Positions 9,357-19,480 of a DNA stretch of 64,000 bases are shown one piece after another. Below the pieces are notes generated by a model. That model did no database searches and was not told where the DNA came from. It saw only the letters and a program-made list of their open reading frames with translations. Source of the DNA: DASYLJ01 sp036009625 (GTDB lineage: Bacteria; Desulfobacterota; Binatia; DP-6); contig DASYLJ010000090.1 of the NCBI GenBank assembly GCA_036009625.1, positions 1-64,000 on the forward strand, given 5' to 3'. The position numbers were made by a program, and so were the translations under genes. Each line of letters opens with the position of its first letter. The stretch's first letter is position 1.

Positions 9357-9419
9357 GCAGTCGTGTTAGCGCACCGTCGCCACTTGCGACCACCGCGCGG
9401 CCTGGGCTACCTGGCCCCG

Positions 9420-9968
9420 ATGGCTCGCCTTCCCTACGTCGACCCCGCCACCGCGCCCGAAGCGGTCCGCAGCACGCTCGAGAAGCTGCCCGTGCAGCTC
9501 AACATCTTCCGCATGATGGCGCACGCGGAGACCGACTTCCGACCGCTCATCCAGCTCGGCACCGCCATCCTGTCGCAGCAGGCGTTGTCGCCGAAGCTGC
9601 GCGAGCTGGCGATCCTCCGCGTCGGCCAGCAGTCGCCGGCGGAATACGAGTGGGTACAGCACGTGCCGATCGCGCTGGCCACCGGCGCGACGCAGGCGCA
9701 GGTCGACGCGCTGAAGGCGGGCTCGATCGACGGCCCCGCGTTCGACGAGGTCGAGCGCGCCGTGCTGGCGTTCGTCACCGACGTGCTGCGCAACGTGAAG
9801 GCGTCGGACGCCACGTTCGCCGAGGTGGGCCGCTTCCTCTCGCACCGCGAGATCGTCGAGCTGGTCGTGACGACGGGCTACTACATGCTGATCGCCAGAC
9901 TGCTCGAAACCACCGCGGTCGACCTCGACCGTCCCATGGGCACCCGCATCGTCGATTCACTCACGTGA
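9420..9968 (+). CDS. carboxymuconolactone decarboxylase family protein
   Basis: A 182-residue all-helical CMD/AhpD-fold protein. It has the family motif EYEWVQHVPIA (residues 75-85) with the conserved Glu and His. The AhpD CxxC redox pair is absent, so peroxidase activity is not expected. Related stand-alone CMD proteins occur next to lipid or aromatic catabolism genes, and the role is usually unknown. It is translationally coupled to the next gene: its TGA overlaps the GTG start of the hydrolase (GTGA). Confidence 0.82.
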   Translation: MARLPYVDPATAPEAVRSTLEKLPVQLNIFRMMAHAETDFRPLIQLGTAILSQQALSPKLRELAILRVGQQSPAEYEWVQHVPIALATGATQAQVDALKAGSIDGPAFDEVERAVLAFVTDVLRNVKASDATFAEVGRFLSHREIVELVVTTGYYMLIARLLETTAVDLDRPMGTRIVDSLT

Positions 9969-10819
9969 ACGCCCGCTCCCGCTTCGTCACCGTCAACCGC
10001 CTGCGCCACCACCTGCTCGAGTGGGGCGAGGGCCCGCGCACGGTCCTCCTGCTGCACGGCTTCCTCGAGCACGCCCACGCCTGGGACCTGGTCGCGCCAC
10101 GCCTCGCCGCCGCCGGCCTGCACGTCTTCGCGCTGGATTGGCGCGGCCACGGCGATTCGGAATGGGTCGGCGCGGGCGGCTACTACCACTTCTCCGACTA
10201 CGTCTCCGATCTGGCCTTCCTGATCCGGCATCTCGGCGAGCGCGCGGCGATCGTCGGACACTCCATGGGCTCGACGGCGGCGATGCTCTACGCCGGCACC
10301 GAGCCCGAGCGCGTCACCGCGCTGGCCCTCATCGACGGCCTCGGCCCACCCGACGCCAGCGCACCCGATCCCGTCCCCGTGCGCTACCAGACCTGGATCG
10401 AGCAGCTCGAGAAGAACGCCGAGCGCGATCCGAAGCCGATGACGCTGGAGGACGCCAAGTCGCGGCTGCGCGATCGCTTCCCGCGCTTCTCGCCGAACGT
10501 CGCGCGCCTCATGGCCGAGCACGGCACGCGTGCACGCAGCGGCTTCCGGGTGTGGAAGTTCGATCCGCTGCACCAGACCACCGCGCCGGTGCCGTTCGTG
10601 CGCGCGCAGGCACTGGCGTTCTGCCGTCGCATCACCTGCCCGACGCTCTACGTCGAGGGCGCCGAGAGCCTGCTGCGACTCGAGCCCGACGACATCGCCG
10701 AGCGCCTCGCGACGCTGCGGGCGGAGCGGGTCAGCGTGCCCGGGTCGGGGCATCATCCACACCTGGAGCAGCCCGAGGCGCTGGTGGATATCCTCTCCAC
10801 CTTCCTGGCCGATATCTGA
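9965..10819 (+). CDS. alpha/beta hydrolase
   Basis: A 284-residue alpha/beta-hydrolase-fold protein. HGF (31-33) forms the oxyanion region, GHSMGS contains the nucleophile Ser100, and SGHHPHLEQP near the C-terminus carries the catalytic His. GTG 9965 is chosen as start because it overlaps the previous stop by 4 nt and gives the normal family length. The cap region (residues 125-205) is charged and helical. It lies between a CMD protein and an acyl-CoA ligase, so an ester, lactone or acyl substrate is likely; the exact reaction is unknown. Confidence 0.85.
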   Translation: MNARSRFVTVNRLRHHLLEWGEGPRTVLLLHGFLEHAHAWDLVAPRLAAAGLHVFALDWRGHGDSEWVGAGGYYHFSDYVSDLAFLIRHLGERAAIVGHSMGSTAAMLYAGTEPERVTALALIDGLGPPDASAPDPVPVRYQTWIEQLEKNAERDPKPMTLEDAKSRLRDRFPRFSPNVARLMAEHGTRARSGFRVWKFDPLHQTTAPVPFVRAQALAFCRRITCPTLYVEGAESLLRLEPDDIAERLATLRAERVSVPGSGHHPHLEQPEALVDILSTFLADI

Positions 10820-10835
10820 CGACGGAGGTCTCACC

Positions 10836-12455
<1,620 letters not shown>

Positions 12456-12459
12456 CGCG

Positions 12460-13950
12460 TCAGGGGAGCGCGAAGGTGCCGTCGGGCGACACCGCGACGA
12501 CGCTGCCGACGAACTCGCGCTCCATCATGTCCGCGAGCAGGGCATGGTCGTCGCTGCGCGCGACGGTGCGCTCGCCGGCGGGCGTGTCGCAGATGACGAC
12601 GCCGTGGGAGAGCTGCCCCTTCTGGAACACCACGGTGTAGCCGGCGATCGTCGCCGGGCCGACGTAGTCGCCGTTCAGCGGTACCGGCACGTCGCGCGCC
12701 GCGACCGTGGCCGTGACGTCCTCATAGGCGAAGCCATTCGGGTTCGGCTGGTTCGACAGCAGCACGCACGCCTGCTTGCCGAAGATGGCGCTCAGGTTCG
12801 AGACCAGGCCGAGCCGTCGCTCGTCGGGTGCGCCGGGACGCAGCACCTCGACCATGCGCGCGATGCCTTCGAGGCTGAAGGAGTTGAATGGCCCACCCGC
12901 GAGCGCCATCCCGCCCGTCACCGTCTGCGGGCAGTCCGCCGGGATGCGTAGATCGAGGGCCCACGACCGCAGCGCCGCCGGGAAGCAGCTGTAGAGCTCG
13001 GCCGCCGTGAGGTCCTTCGGGGTGGCGCCCGCGAGCGCGAAGGCGCGCTCGCCCGCCATGGCCGAGCCGGGATGGCTCTCCATATGGCGTTGCTGTGCCA
13101 GCACGACGACGTGCCGTGACTCGACCGCCGCCACCGGGAACATCCACTGCGTGCGCGGCACGCCGAGCTGCTCCGCCTTGCGCGCCGAGCACACCAGGAT
13201 CGCGACGGCGCGATTGATGTTCCACTGGCTGCAGTGACGCGTGGTGTACGGGAACGCCTGCATCGCATTCCCCGGCCCCGGATCGCGGAACGCCGACGCG
13301 GGGAGAACGGTCTGCGACCACGCGTGCGGGTTCGCCGCCGCCACCTCGCTGAATCCCGCGTAGAGCCGGGCGAGCTCATCCCGATGCGCCGGGATCGACA
13401 GCCCCTCGCGGTGGCGCAGCGCCGACTCGATGACGGCGAAGAGCGCGATCGGCGACTGCAATCCGCGCTGGTTCTCGAGATCGGAGCACGCCGGGTCGGC
13501 GGACACGTGACGCACGTCCGGCTGCTGGGACGCGTCCTGTTCGGTGTCGGGCACCGGCGTCTGCGTCAGGCTGCCGCGCAGCGCGCGGTATTTGGCCTCG
13601 CCGCCGGTGACGAGACCGACCTCCTGCTCGCCGGCGGCGATCGCACGGCACAGGTCGTCGAGCGGCGTCATCTGCAGGACGCCGAGTCCCGCGACGGTGC
13701 GATGGGCCGTGGGACAGCCCAGAGCCTCTGCGATCAGGCGGCCGGGATCGGGATAGATCCAGATGCCCTGCGTGACGGCGATCGATTCGATCTGCGCAAG
13801 CAGCGCACGCGAGCCGGCGTCGTCGGCCGCCGCCTGCGCCGCCTCGACCATCAGCTGGTAGGCCTCAGGGCACTGCGTGGGGTCGTCGGATCGTTCCTGC
13901 CTGAAACCGACGCCGACGATGACCGGCGTGGTGGGTGCGATCGTCGTCAT
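12460..13950 (-). CDS. thiolase-like protein (TLP1 type) with additional C-terminal domain
   Basis: A 496-residue member of the thiolase superfamily, annotated in most genomes as acetyl-CoA acetyltransferase. The N-terminal half shows the fold (VIVGVGFRQE, then a GEQEVGLVTGGEAKYR block). Where true thiolases have the nucleophilic Cys, it reads GLGVLQMTPLDD, so condensation or thiolysis by the usual mechanism is unlikely. The last 85 residues (from about TIAGYTVVFQ) match the extra C-terminal domain of mycobacterial thiolase-like protein 1. Start ATG 13950 overlaps the enoyl-CoA hydratase stop by 4 nt, so the two are coupled. Function unknown; lipid or CoA binding is plausible. Confidence 0.8.
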   Translation of the reverse strand: MTTIAPTTPVIVGVGFRQERSDDPTQCPEAYQLMVEAAQAAADDAGSRALLAQIESIAVTQGIWIYPDPGRLIAEALGCPTAHRTVAGLGVLQMTPLDDLCRAIAAGEQEVGLVTGGEAKYRALRGSLTQTPVPDTEQDASQQPDVRHVSADPACSDLENQRGLQSPIALFAVIESALRHREGLSIPAHRDELARLYAGFSEVAAANPHAWSQTVLPASAFRDPGPGNAMQAFPYTTRHCSQWNINRAVAILVCSARKAEQLGVPRTQWMFPVAAVESRHVVVLAQQRHMESHPGSAMAGERAFALAGATPKDLTAAELYSCFPAALRSWALDLRIPADCPQTVTGGMALAGGPFNSFSLEGIARMVEVLRPGAPDERRLGLVSNLSAIFGKQACVLLSNQPNPNGFAYEDVTATVAARDVPVPLNGDYVGPATIAGYTVVFQKGQLSHGVVICDTPAGERTVARSDDHALLADMMEREFVGSVVAVSPDGTFALP

Positions 13951-14744
13951 TCGCCCGTGTAGACCGGCTTCCGCTTCTCTTTGAACGCGGTCATGCCCTC
14001 GCCCGCGTCGCGGGTGCCGAAGACGGGGCTTCCCACTTCGAGCTCGCGCGCCAGGCCGTCGGCCTCGCTGACGCTCTCGTCCACCTCGCGCAGCATCTGC
14101 ATGAGCGCGCGGATCGAGAGCGGGCCGTTGTCGCAGATGTCGGCGGCGATCTTCCTCGCCTCGGCGAGGGCCTGGCCCTTGGGCACCAGTCGGCCGACGA
14201 GCCCGAAGCGCAGCGCCTCCGCCGCCGTCACGTGACGACCGGTGAGCAGGATCTCCGCCGCGAGCGTGTAGGGGATCTGGCGACGCAGCCGCACCGACGA
14301 GCCGCCGAGCGGGAAGAGCCCGCGCCGCGCCTCGGTGACGCCGAACACGGCGTCCTCGGCCGCGACCCGGACATCGGTGCCCTGGAGGATCTCGGTTCCA
14401 CCCGCGACGGCATAGCCCTCGATCGCGGCGACGATCGGCTTCATCGGCCGGTTGTGGCGCAGCAGCGCCTGCCAGTGGATGTCGGGCACCTCCGACATGA
14501 GCTGCATGAACTCGTCGTCGGTCTCGCCGGCGCCCATCGACTTGAGGTCGGCGCCGGCGCAGAAGACGTCGCCCTTGCCGGTGAGGATCGCGACGCGCAG
14601 CTCCGGATCGTCGTCGAGCATGCGCCAGGCGCGATACATGCCGGCCAGCATGCCGCTGCTGAGCGCGTTCTTCGCCTCGGGACGATTCAGGGTGACGACG
14701 AGGACGTGGCCCTCGCGTTCGAGCAGACAGTGATCGGTGTTCAT
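13947..14744 (-). CDS. enoyl-CoA hydratase/isomerase (crotonase) family protein
   Basis: A 265-residue crotonase-fold protein predicted to hydrate or isomerise an enoyl-CoA. The oxyanion segment is AGADLKSMGAG (about 65-75), and the second signature is YAVAGGTEILQ followed by FGVTEARRGLFPLGG. Both glutamates needed for hydration (in GGTE and VTEARRG) are present. It sits in a coupled operon: its start overlaps the HisI-like stop and its stop overlaps the thiolase-like start, both by ATGA. Confidence 0.88.
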   Translation of the reverse strand: MNTDHCLLEREGHVLVVTLNRPEAKNALSSGMLAGMYRAWRMLDDDPELRVAILTGKGDVFCAGADLKSMGAGETDDEFMQLMSEVPDIHWQALLRHNRPMKPIVAAIEGYAVAGGTEILQGTDVRVAAEDAVFGVTEARRGLFPLGGSSVRLRRQIPYTLAAEILLTGRHVTAAEALRFGLVGRLVPKGQALAEARKIAADICDNGPLSIRALMQMLREVDESVSEADGLARELEVGSPVFGTRDAGEGMTAFKEKRKPVYTGE

Positions 14745-15148
14745 ACGAGCTCCAGATCGCTTTCGCTGACGACGCGACGGTAGTAGCAGCCGGCGCGCGT
14801 CGCACCGCTGGCGTCCTTCGTATGGCAGGCGCCGCCCTTCCGCGGCGTCACGCGATAGAGCAGCGAGTTCTGCTCGCAGTTGACGCGCACCTCGACCAGG
14901 TCGAGGACGTCACCCGAGCCGTCGCCCTTGCGCCACAGCTCGTTGCGCGACGTCGACCACAGCACGGCGCGCTGCGTGCGCAGCGTCTCGCGCAACGCCT
15001 CGGCGTTGGCGTAGGCGACGTAGAGCACGTCGCCCGTGCCCGCGTGCTGGAGGACGACGGGCACCACGTGCTGGTCGCGCGCGGCGATCTTCTGCAGCTT
15101 GTCGAAGTCGAGCGTGAGGGCGGTGCCTTCTTCCAGGGCGGCGTTCAT
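14741..15148 (-). CDS. phosphoribosyl-AMP cyclohydrolase (HisI) paralogue with altered metal site
   Basis: A 135-residue HisI-family protein. HisI opens the purine ring of PR-AMP in histidine synthesis. The family core is clear: WSTSRNELWRKGDGSG (64-79) and zinc-type cysteines in ACHTKD (Cys108) and GCYYR (Cys121). The usual Asp-Cys-Asp-x-Asp metal stretch is here Asn90-Cys91-Glu92-Gln93-Asn94, so two of the three acidic ligands are lost. No other his gene is nearby; instead it is the first gene of a coupled operon with a crotonase and a thiolase-like protein. It may have a different substrate or reduced activity. Confidence 0.8.
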   Translation of the reverse strand: MNAALEEGTALTLDFDKLQKIAARDQHVVPVVLQHAGTGDVLYVAYANAEALRETLRTQRAVLWSTSRNELWRKGDGSGDVLDLVEVRVNCEQNSLLYRVTPRKGGACHTKDASGATRAGCYYRRVVSESDLELV

Positions 15149-15218
15149 GGCGGCGCAGAGTGACGTCTACGCCGACGGGGAGTCAAGTGCGGCCACGGGA
15201 ATGGGCCCCGACACGCGC

Positions 15219-16223
15219 TCAGTCGCCCAGCCGACGGTCCGACACGAGGTGCTCGCGCACGTACTCCGTCACCGCGTCCGCCAGCGGCGTCGCCGCCTGC
15301 GTCCATCCCGTCGCGCGCAGCCGGCCGACGTCGGCCTGGGTGTGGTACTGGTAGCCCGCGCGCAGCGACTCCGGCATGTCGACGAACTCGATCGCCGGCG
15401 GCCGCCCGAGCGCCGTGAAGATCGGCGTCACCAGATCGAGCCACGTCTGCGCCGTTCCCGAACCGACATTGAACAGCCCCGTCGCCGGTGACTCGGCGAG
15501 GTGCAGTGTCGCCGCGACGGCGTCCTTCACCCACACGAAGTCGCGTTGCTGCTCGCCGTCGCGATAGTCGGGGCGGTGGCTGCGGAAGAGACGCACCGAG
15601 CCGCCGGCGACGATCTGCTCGTACGCCTTCGCCACCACGCTGCGCATGTCGCCCTTGTGCGCCTCGTTCGGGCCGAAGACGTTGAAGTACTTGCAACCGA
15701 CGACCCGATCGAGCACGCCGTGGCGCAGCGCCCAGCGATCGAAGGCGTGCTTCGAGAAGCCGTAGGCATTGCGCGGACGCAGCGTCGCCAGATCGGCGGT
15801 GTCGGACATGCCGGCGCTGCCGTCGCCGTAGGTCGCGGCCGACGAGGCGTACACGAAGCCCGCGCCGCGGCCGAGCGCCCAGGTGGCCAGCGCCTTCGTG
15901 TAGTCGATGTTGTTGTGCACCAGCAGCGACGCGTCGCGCTCCGTCGTCGCCGAGATGGCACCGAGGTGGAACACCGTGCGCACGTCGTCGAAGTGCGCCG
16001 GCGTGGTGCGGAGCGCGTCGAGGAAATCGTCGGCCTCGACGTAGTCGCGGATGCTGAGCGGCACGAGGTTGCGCCACTTGTCCGACGTGCCGAGCACGTC
16101 GGTGACGAGCACGTCGTCGAGCCCGCGCTGGTTGAGCGCCCAGATCAGCGCGCTGCCGATGAAGCCGGCGCCGCCGGTGACGAGGATGCGGCCGGCATCC
16201 AAGCGGGTCTGTGGACGCGTCAT
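15219..16223 (-). CDS. hldD: ADP-L-glycero-D-manno-heptose 6-epimerase
   Basis: A 334-residue extended SDR that makes ADP-L-glycero-D-manno-heptose for the LPS inner core. Seen: GGAGFIGSALIWALN NAD(P) motif near residue 17, YASSAATYG, catalytic YGFSK near residue 153, and the family-specific YFNVFGPNEAHKGDM with AKAYEQI. Start ATG 16223 was selected because it fits the family N-terminus. Its start overlaps the stop of the next upstream gene by 4 nt. It is good evidence for a Gram-negative outer membrane with heptose. Confidence 0.92.
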   Translation of the reverse strand: MTRPQTRLDAGRILVTGGAGFIGSALIWALNQRGLDDVLVTDVLGTSDKWRNLVPLSIRDYVEADDFLDALRTTPAHFDDVRTVFHLGAISATTERDASLLVHNNIDYTKALATWALGRGAGFVYASSAATYGDGSAGMSDTADLATLRPRNAYGFSKHAFDRWALRHGVLDRVVGCKYFNVFGPNEAHKGDMRSVVAKAYEQIVAGGSVRLFRSHRPDYRDGEQQRDFVWVKDAVAATLHLAESPATGLFNVGSGTAQTWLDLVTPIFTALGRPPAIEFVDMPESLRAGYQYHTQADVGRLRATGWTQAATPLADAVTEYVREHLVSDRRLGD

Positions 16224-16741
16224 GCGGGCGGGTTCTGCCGCACCTGCTCGCGCGCGGCAAGCGACGGCGACATCCCCTCGCGCACCCGCGCCAGGACCAG
16301 CGCTGCCGGGACGCCGAGGCCGGACAGGTTCAGGTTGAGCTCGCCGAAGCCGAGGGCGCGGTTGCCTCCGGTCATCGCGCGTTGCAACGCCGGCAGACGG
16401 CGGGTGAATCGCGTCGGGTCGCGGAGCTCGAGTGCCACGAACGTCGTACCGGTGATCGCGCGGATCTCCGCACCGACGATGTCGCTCCACGGGATGACGC
16501 CGACGCCGAGCGTGCGGTCGAAGACGCCGCGCTCGTCGATGACGATGCGCGGGCGCCGGTCGACGATCTGCCACAGGAAGGTCGCGGCGGCGACGCCGAA
16601 CACGATCAGGTTCAACCAGCCGACGACCGGATGCCCCGCCGCGACGACGAGCGTCACACCGATGGCGACGAAGCCGAGGCTCACCGCGAGCAGCAGCAGG
16701 TAGCGCCAGGGCGAGCTGCGGACGACCAGGCGACCCGACAT
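16220..16741 (-). CDS. STM3941-like membrane protein with PH-like domain
   Basis: A 173-residue protein with two membrane helices (residues about 12-30 and 35-57) followed by a small beta-rich domain (PRIVIDERGVFDRTLGVGVI, then PWSDIVGAEI) resembling the PH-like fold of STM3941-family proteins. Function is unknown in the family. Start ATG 16741 keeps it clear of the MotB-like stop (19 nt upstream), and its TGA overlaps the hldD ATG, so it is coupled to LPS biosynthesis at least transcriptionally. Confidence 0.65.
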   Translation of the reverse strand: MSGRLVVRSSPWRYLLLLAVSLGFVAIGVTLVVAAGHPVVGWLNLIVFGVAAATFLWQIVDRRPRIVIDERGVFDRTLGVGVIPWSDIVGAEIRAITGTTFVALELRDPTRFTRRLPALQRAMTGGNRALGFGELNLNLSGLGVPAALVLARVREGMSPSLAAREQVRQNPPA

Positions 16742-16760
16742 CGACGCCACCCTGCCCCGG

Positions 16761-17471
16761 TCAATGCGCCGGTACCAGCCGTATCTCGACGCGCCGGTTC
16801 CGCGCCCGACCCTCGGGGTCGGCATTCGACGCGACCGGTCGATGCTCGCCCATGCCGGTCGCGACGATGCGCGCGCGCAGCGCCGGATCGTCCGCGCCCA
16901 GCGCCTGCGCCACGCGCGCGGCACGTGCCAGCGACAGCTCGAGGTTCGACGGATAGCGCCCCGACTGGATCGGGCGATCGTCGGTGTGTCCTTCGACAGC
17001 GATCTGGAGGTCGGGCATGGCGTCCGCCAACCGTCGGACCTCGTCGAGGATGGGCGTCGCCCCGGCGAGCAGATCGGCGCTGCTCGACGGGAAGCCGATG
17101 GCTTCGCCCAACGAGAGCGTGACGTCGGTGCCGTTCGCCTTCACCGACACGTCGTCCGGGCGGACCGACGCCGCGGCCACGGCACGCAGTCGCGCGGCGA
17201 CGGCATCGAGCCGAGGCGCGGGAGCCGGTGTCGGCGCTGGTGCGGCCGCAACGCGCGGCATGGCAGGCGCGGCGGGCCTGGCGACGACCGGTGCCGGCGG
17301 CGCGACCGGCTCCTTCTTCGGCCGCACGGCCGACCCGAGCGCGGAGCACACGATGACGAACGCGAACAGCTGCAGCACGAGATCGCTGAACGTCACCAGC
17401 CAGCTGTAGTCGTCCTGTTCCGCAGCCGCAGTGGTGGGCGCGCCGAGCCGACGGCGGAGATCAGGCCGCAT
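16761..17471 (-). CDS. MotB/OmpA family stator-type protein
   Basis: A 236-residue protein with one N-terminal membrane helix (WLVTFSDLVLQLFAFVIV, residues about 24-41). The Asp in this helix corresponds to the proton-carrying Asp of MotB. A Pro/Ala linker (57-95) follows, then a C-terminal OmpA-type peptidoglycan-binding domain (AVEGHTDDRPI, NLELSLARAARV, RNRRVEIRLV). It overlaps the MotA-like gene by 11 nt, the typical motAB arrangement. No other flagellar gene is present, so it may power another envelope machine. Confidence 0.82.
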   Translation of the reverse strand: MRPDLRRRLGAPTTAAAEQDDYSWLVTFSDLVLQLFAFVIVCSALGSAVRPKKEPVAPPAPVVARPAAPAMPRVAAAPAPTPAPAPRLDAVAARLRAVAAASVRPDDVSVKANGTDVTLSLGEAIGFPSSSADLLAGATPILDEVRRLADAMPDLQIAVEGHTDDRPIQSGRYPSNLELSLARAARVAQALGADDPALRARIVATGMGEHRPVASNADPEGRARNRRVEIRLVPAH

Positions 17472-18276
17472 GGTCGCGCACGAACGAGGTGCGAGCCGGC
17501 ATGACGGGCGCCGGGGGCAGACCGAGATGCGCGCGCAGGACGCGATCGATCTGGCTCGGGTACTCGGCGCGCAGGACGAGCAGCGCGCCTTCGATCATCG
17601 CCTCGAGGCGCATCGTCTGGCGCGCGATGTACGTCTGCACACGGGTCGCGAGCGGCAGCATGACGACGTTCGACATCACCGCGCCGTAGAGCGTCGTCAG
17701 CACGGCGATGGCGAGCCCCGGCCCGATGCGGCCCACCTCGGCCGCGTCGAGGTTCCGCAGCAGGAGCGCCAATCCGATCAGCGTGCCGATCAGCCCGAAG
17801 GCCGGGAAGAGGCGGCCGAGCGTCAGGAGCACCTGACGCGATGCCTCGATGGCATCGATACGGGTGCGCGCCTCGGCGCACAGCATGGCGACGCACTCGT
17901 CGCGGTCGTCGACCTCGAGGCCGAGCACCACGGCGCGGCGCAGAAACGGCTCGGGGACGCCGAGCGTCGCCCGCTCGAGGGCAGGCACGCCGTCCACGCG
18001 ATGGGCACGCGCCAGCCGCTTCACCGACGTGATCAGCGGCTCGGGGTCATCCGCCGCCGTCAACGCCGCCTGCAGATCGGCCCAGGTGGCCTTGATGCGG
18101 TCACGTGGAAACGTCGCCGCCGCCACGGCCAGGGGCCCACCCAGCGTGATCGCCAGGGACGTGACGTCGAGGAAGCCGCTCAGACCAGCCGCCACGGCGA
18201 CGATCAGGACGGCGACGAGGCCCGGGCCAATGGGACCCGACCGACGGAATGCGCGCACGAGCGCCAGGGGACGCAT
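17461..18276 (-). CDS. MotA/TolQ/ExbB family proton channel protein
   Basis: A 271-residue membrane protein with two N-terminal helices (about residues 15-35 and 38-55), a large cytoplasmic loop, and two C-terminal helices. The latter include the conserved stretch LFPAFGLIGTLIGLALLL and the following GPGLAIAVLTTLYGAVMSN. This is the MotA plan: a proton-driven stator subunit paired with the MotB-like protein encoded next. Start ATG 18276 gives the normal MotA length; upstream sequence in frame is not protein-like. Confidence 0.82.
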   Translation of the reverse strand: MRPLALVRAFRRSGPIGPGLVAVLIVAVAAGLSGFLDVTSLAITLGGPLAVAAATFPRDRIKATWADLQAALTAADDPEPLITSVKRLARAHRVDGVPALERATLGVPEPFLRRAVVLGLEVDDRDECVAMLCAEARTRIDAIEASRQVLLTLGRLFPAFGLIGTLIGLALLLRNLDAAEVGRIGPGLAIAVLTTLYGAVMSNVVMLPLATRVQTYIARQTMRLEAMIEGALLVLRAEYPSQIDRVLRAHLGLPPAPVMPARTSFVRDHAA

Positions 18277-18352
18277 GCCGACACCAGCACGCGGGGTGCC
18301 AGACGGCGCGCCGCGTCCAGCATCGCGCTGCCGCCGGCGCGGCGGGCAGATA

Positions 18353-18967
18353 TCACCCCTCGGTGGGCAAACCCTGCCGCTCGCGATGCCAGGCGAGCGC
18401 GTCCTCGAGGCGGTCGTTGCCCCAGAACAGCTCGGCCCCCGAGACGAACGTCGGCGCGCCGAAGATGCCGAGCGCCATCGCCTGCTCGGTCTGGTGGCGA
18501 AGCGCATCCTTCACCTCGGGCGCCTGCACCCGCTCGAGCATCGCCACGGCGTCCTGCCCCACCCCGTCGAGCACGGTGGCCAGCACGTCGGGGCTCGCGA
18601 TGTCGCGGTCCTCGGCGAAGTTGGCGCGATAGACGGCGCGCACGAACGCCGGTCCCCACGGCTCGGCGGCACCCACCAGTGCCACCCGCGCCGCCATGAG
18701 CCCATTGCGCGGGAAGCGCGACGGCCGCACCAGCGGCACGTCGAGACCGGTGCAGATGCGCTCCAGGTCGCGCCACATGTATCGACCCTTTGCCGGATAG
18801 ATGTTGAACGGCGAGTCGTTCCAGCCCTGCTGCCCGAAGACCGGTCCGAGCAGGAAGGGCTTCCACACCAAGGGCACGCTGGCCGCAGCGGCGGCCTCCT
18901 CGATCCGCATCGCCGCGGGGTAGGAGTAGGTGCTGGCGAACTCGAACCAGAATTCGAGTGGACGCAT
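18353..18967 (-). CDS. 2-hydroxychromene-2-carboxylate isomerase family protein (DsbA fold)
   Basis: A 204-residue thioredoxin-fold protein of the HCCA isomerase/kappa-GST group. The opening EFWFEFASTYSYPAAMRIEE has the Ser/Tyr region that replaces the CxxC of DsbA. FLLGPVFGQQGWNDSPFN and the C-terminal GIFGAPTFVSGAELFWGNDRL are diagnostic of the family. Known members are glutathione-dependent and act in naphthalene-type catabolism, but most have no known substrate. It lies 9 nt downstream of the stop of the next gene (18977), same strand. Confidence 0.88.
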   Translation of the reverse strand: MRPLEFWFEFASTYSYPAAMRIEEAAAAASVPLVWKPFLLGPVFGQQGWNDSPFNIYPAKGRYMWRDLERICTGLDVPLVRPSRFPRNGLMAARVALVGAAEPWGPAFVRAVYRANFAEDRDIASPDVLATVLDGVGQDAVAMLERVQAPEVKDALRHQTEQAMALGIFGAPTFVSGAELFWGNDRLEDALAWHRERQGLPTEG

Positions 18968-18976
18968 GGCCTGCGC

Positions 18977-19480
18977 TTACGGGACGGGCTCCGCCGTGGC
19001 AAGGGAGAGCAACACGTCGGCCACCGCCTCCTTGTGCTCGACGAGGACGCAGCGCACGGTCGCCTCGGCGCCGAGGAGCAGCTGCCCGAGCGTGGCGGCG
19101 TCGGCATCGAGGACACAGGCCAGCACCCGCGGCGCGTGCGACTTCAGCGTGCGCTCGACGGTGCGATAGAAGCGCTCCGCGCCGTCGTCGGCGCATACCA
19201 GCAGGCGCGAGACGCGGACGTCCTGCCCAGCGAGGAGGCCGCGGCGTTGCGCGTCGAGTGACGCAACGGCGTCCTCGAGCCCGCGTCGCATCCGCCCCGT
19301 GCTGCGGGCGCGGACCAGCGCCGCGTCGAGCGCCGGCGTGCGCTCGAGCCACGGCACGACGATCTCGCCACGCGTCCAGAGCGGCAACGCATGCGCCGAC
19401 AGCACGCGCCGCACCTCGTCGATGCGTACATCCGCCTCCACCTGCCGCGGCAGCGGCGGCAGGATCAGGCCCGCGTCCAC
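18977..19480 (-). CDS. hypothetical protein, possibly starting at GTG 19480
   Basis: About 167 residues, Arg/Ala/Leu-rich with alternating helices and short strands, ending LLSLATAEPVP. I do not recognise a family. The start is uncertain: GTG 19480 lies 13 nt inside the 3' end of tag and gives a protein beginning VDAGLILPPLPRQ; later starts are possible. Its position between tag and an HCCA isomerase, all on one strand with little spacing, supports it being a real gene. Confidence 0.5.
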   Translation of the reverse strand: MDAGLILPPLPRQVEADVRIDEVRRVLSAHALPLWTRGEIVVPWLERTPALDAALVRARSTGRMRRGLEDAVASLDAQRRGLLAGQDVRVSRLLVCADDGAERFYRTVERTLKSHAPRVLACVLDADAATLGQLLLGAEATVRCVLVEHKEAVADVLLSLATAEPVP

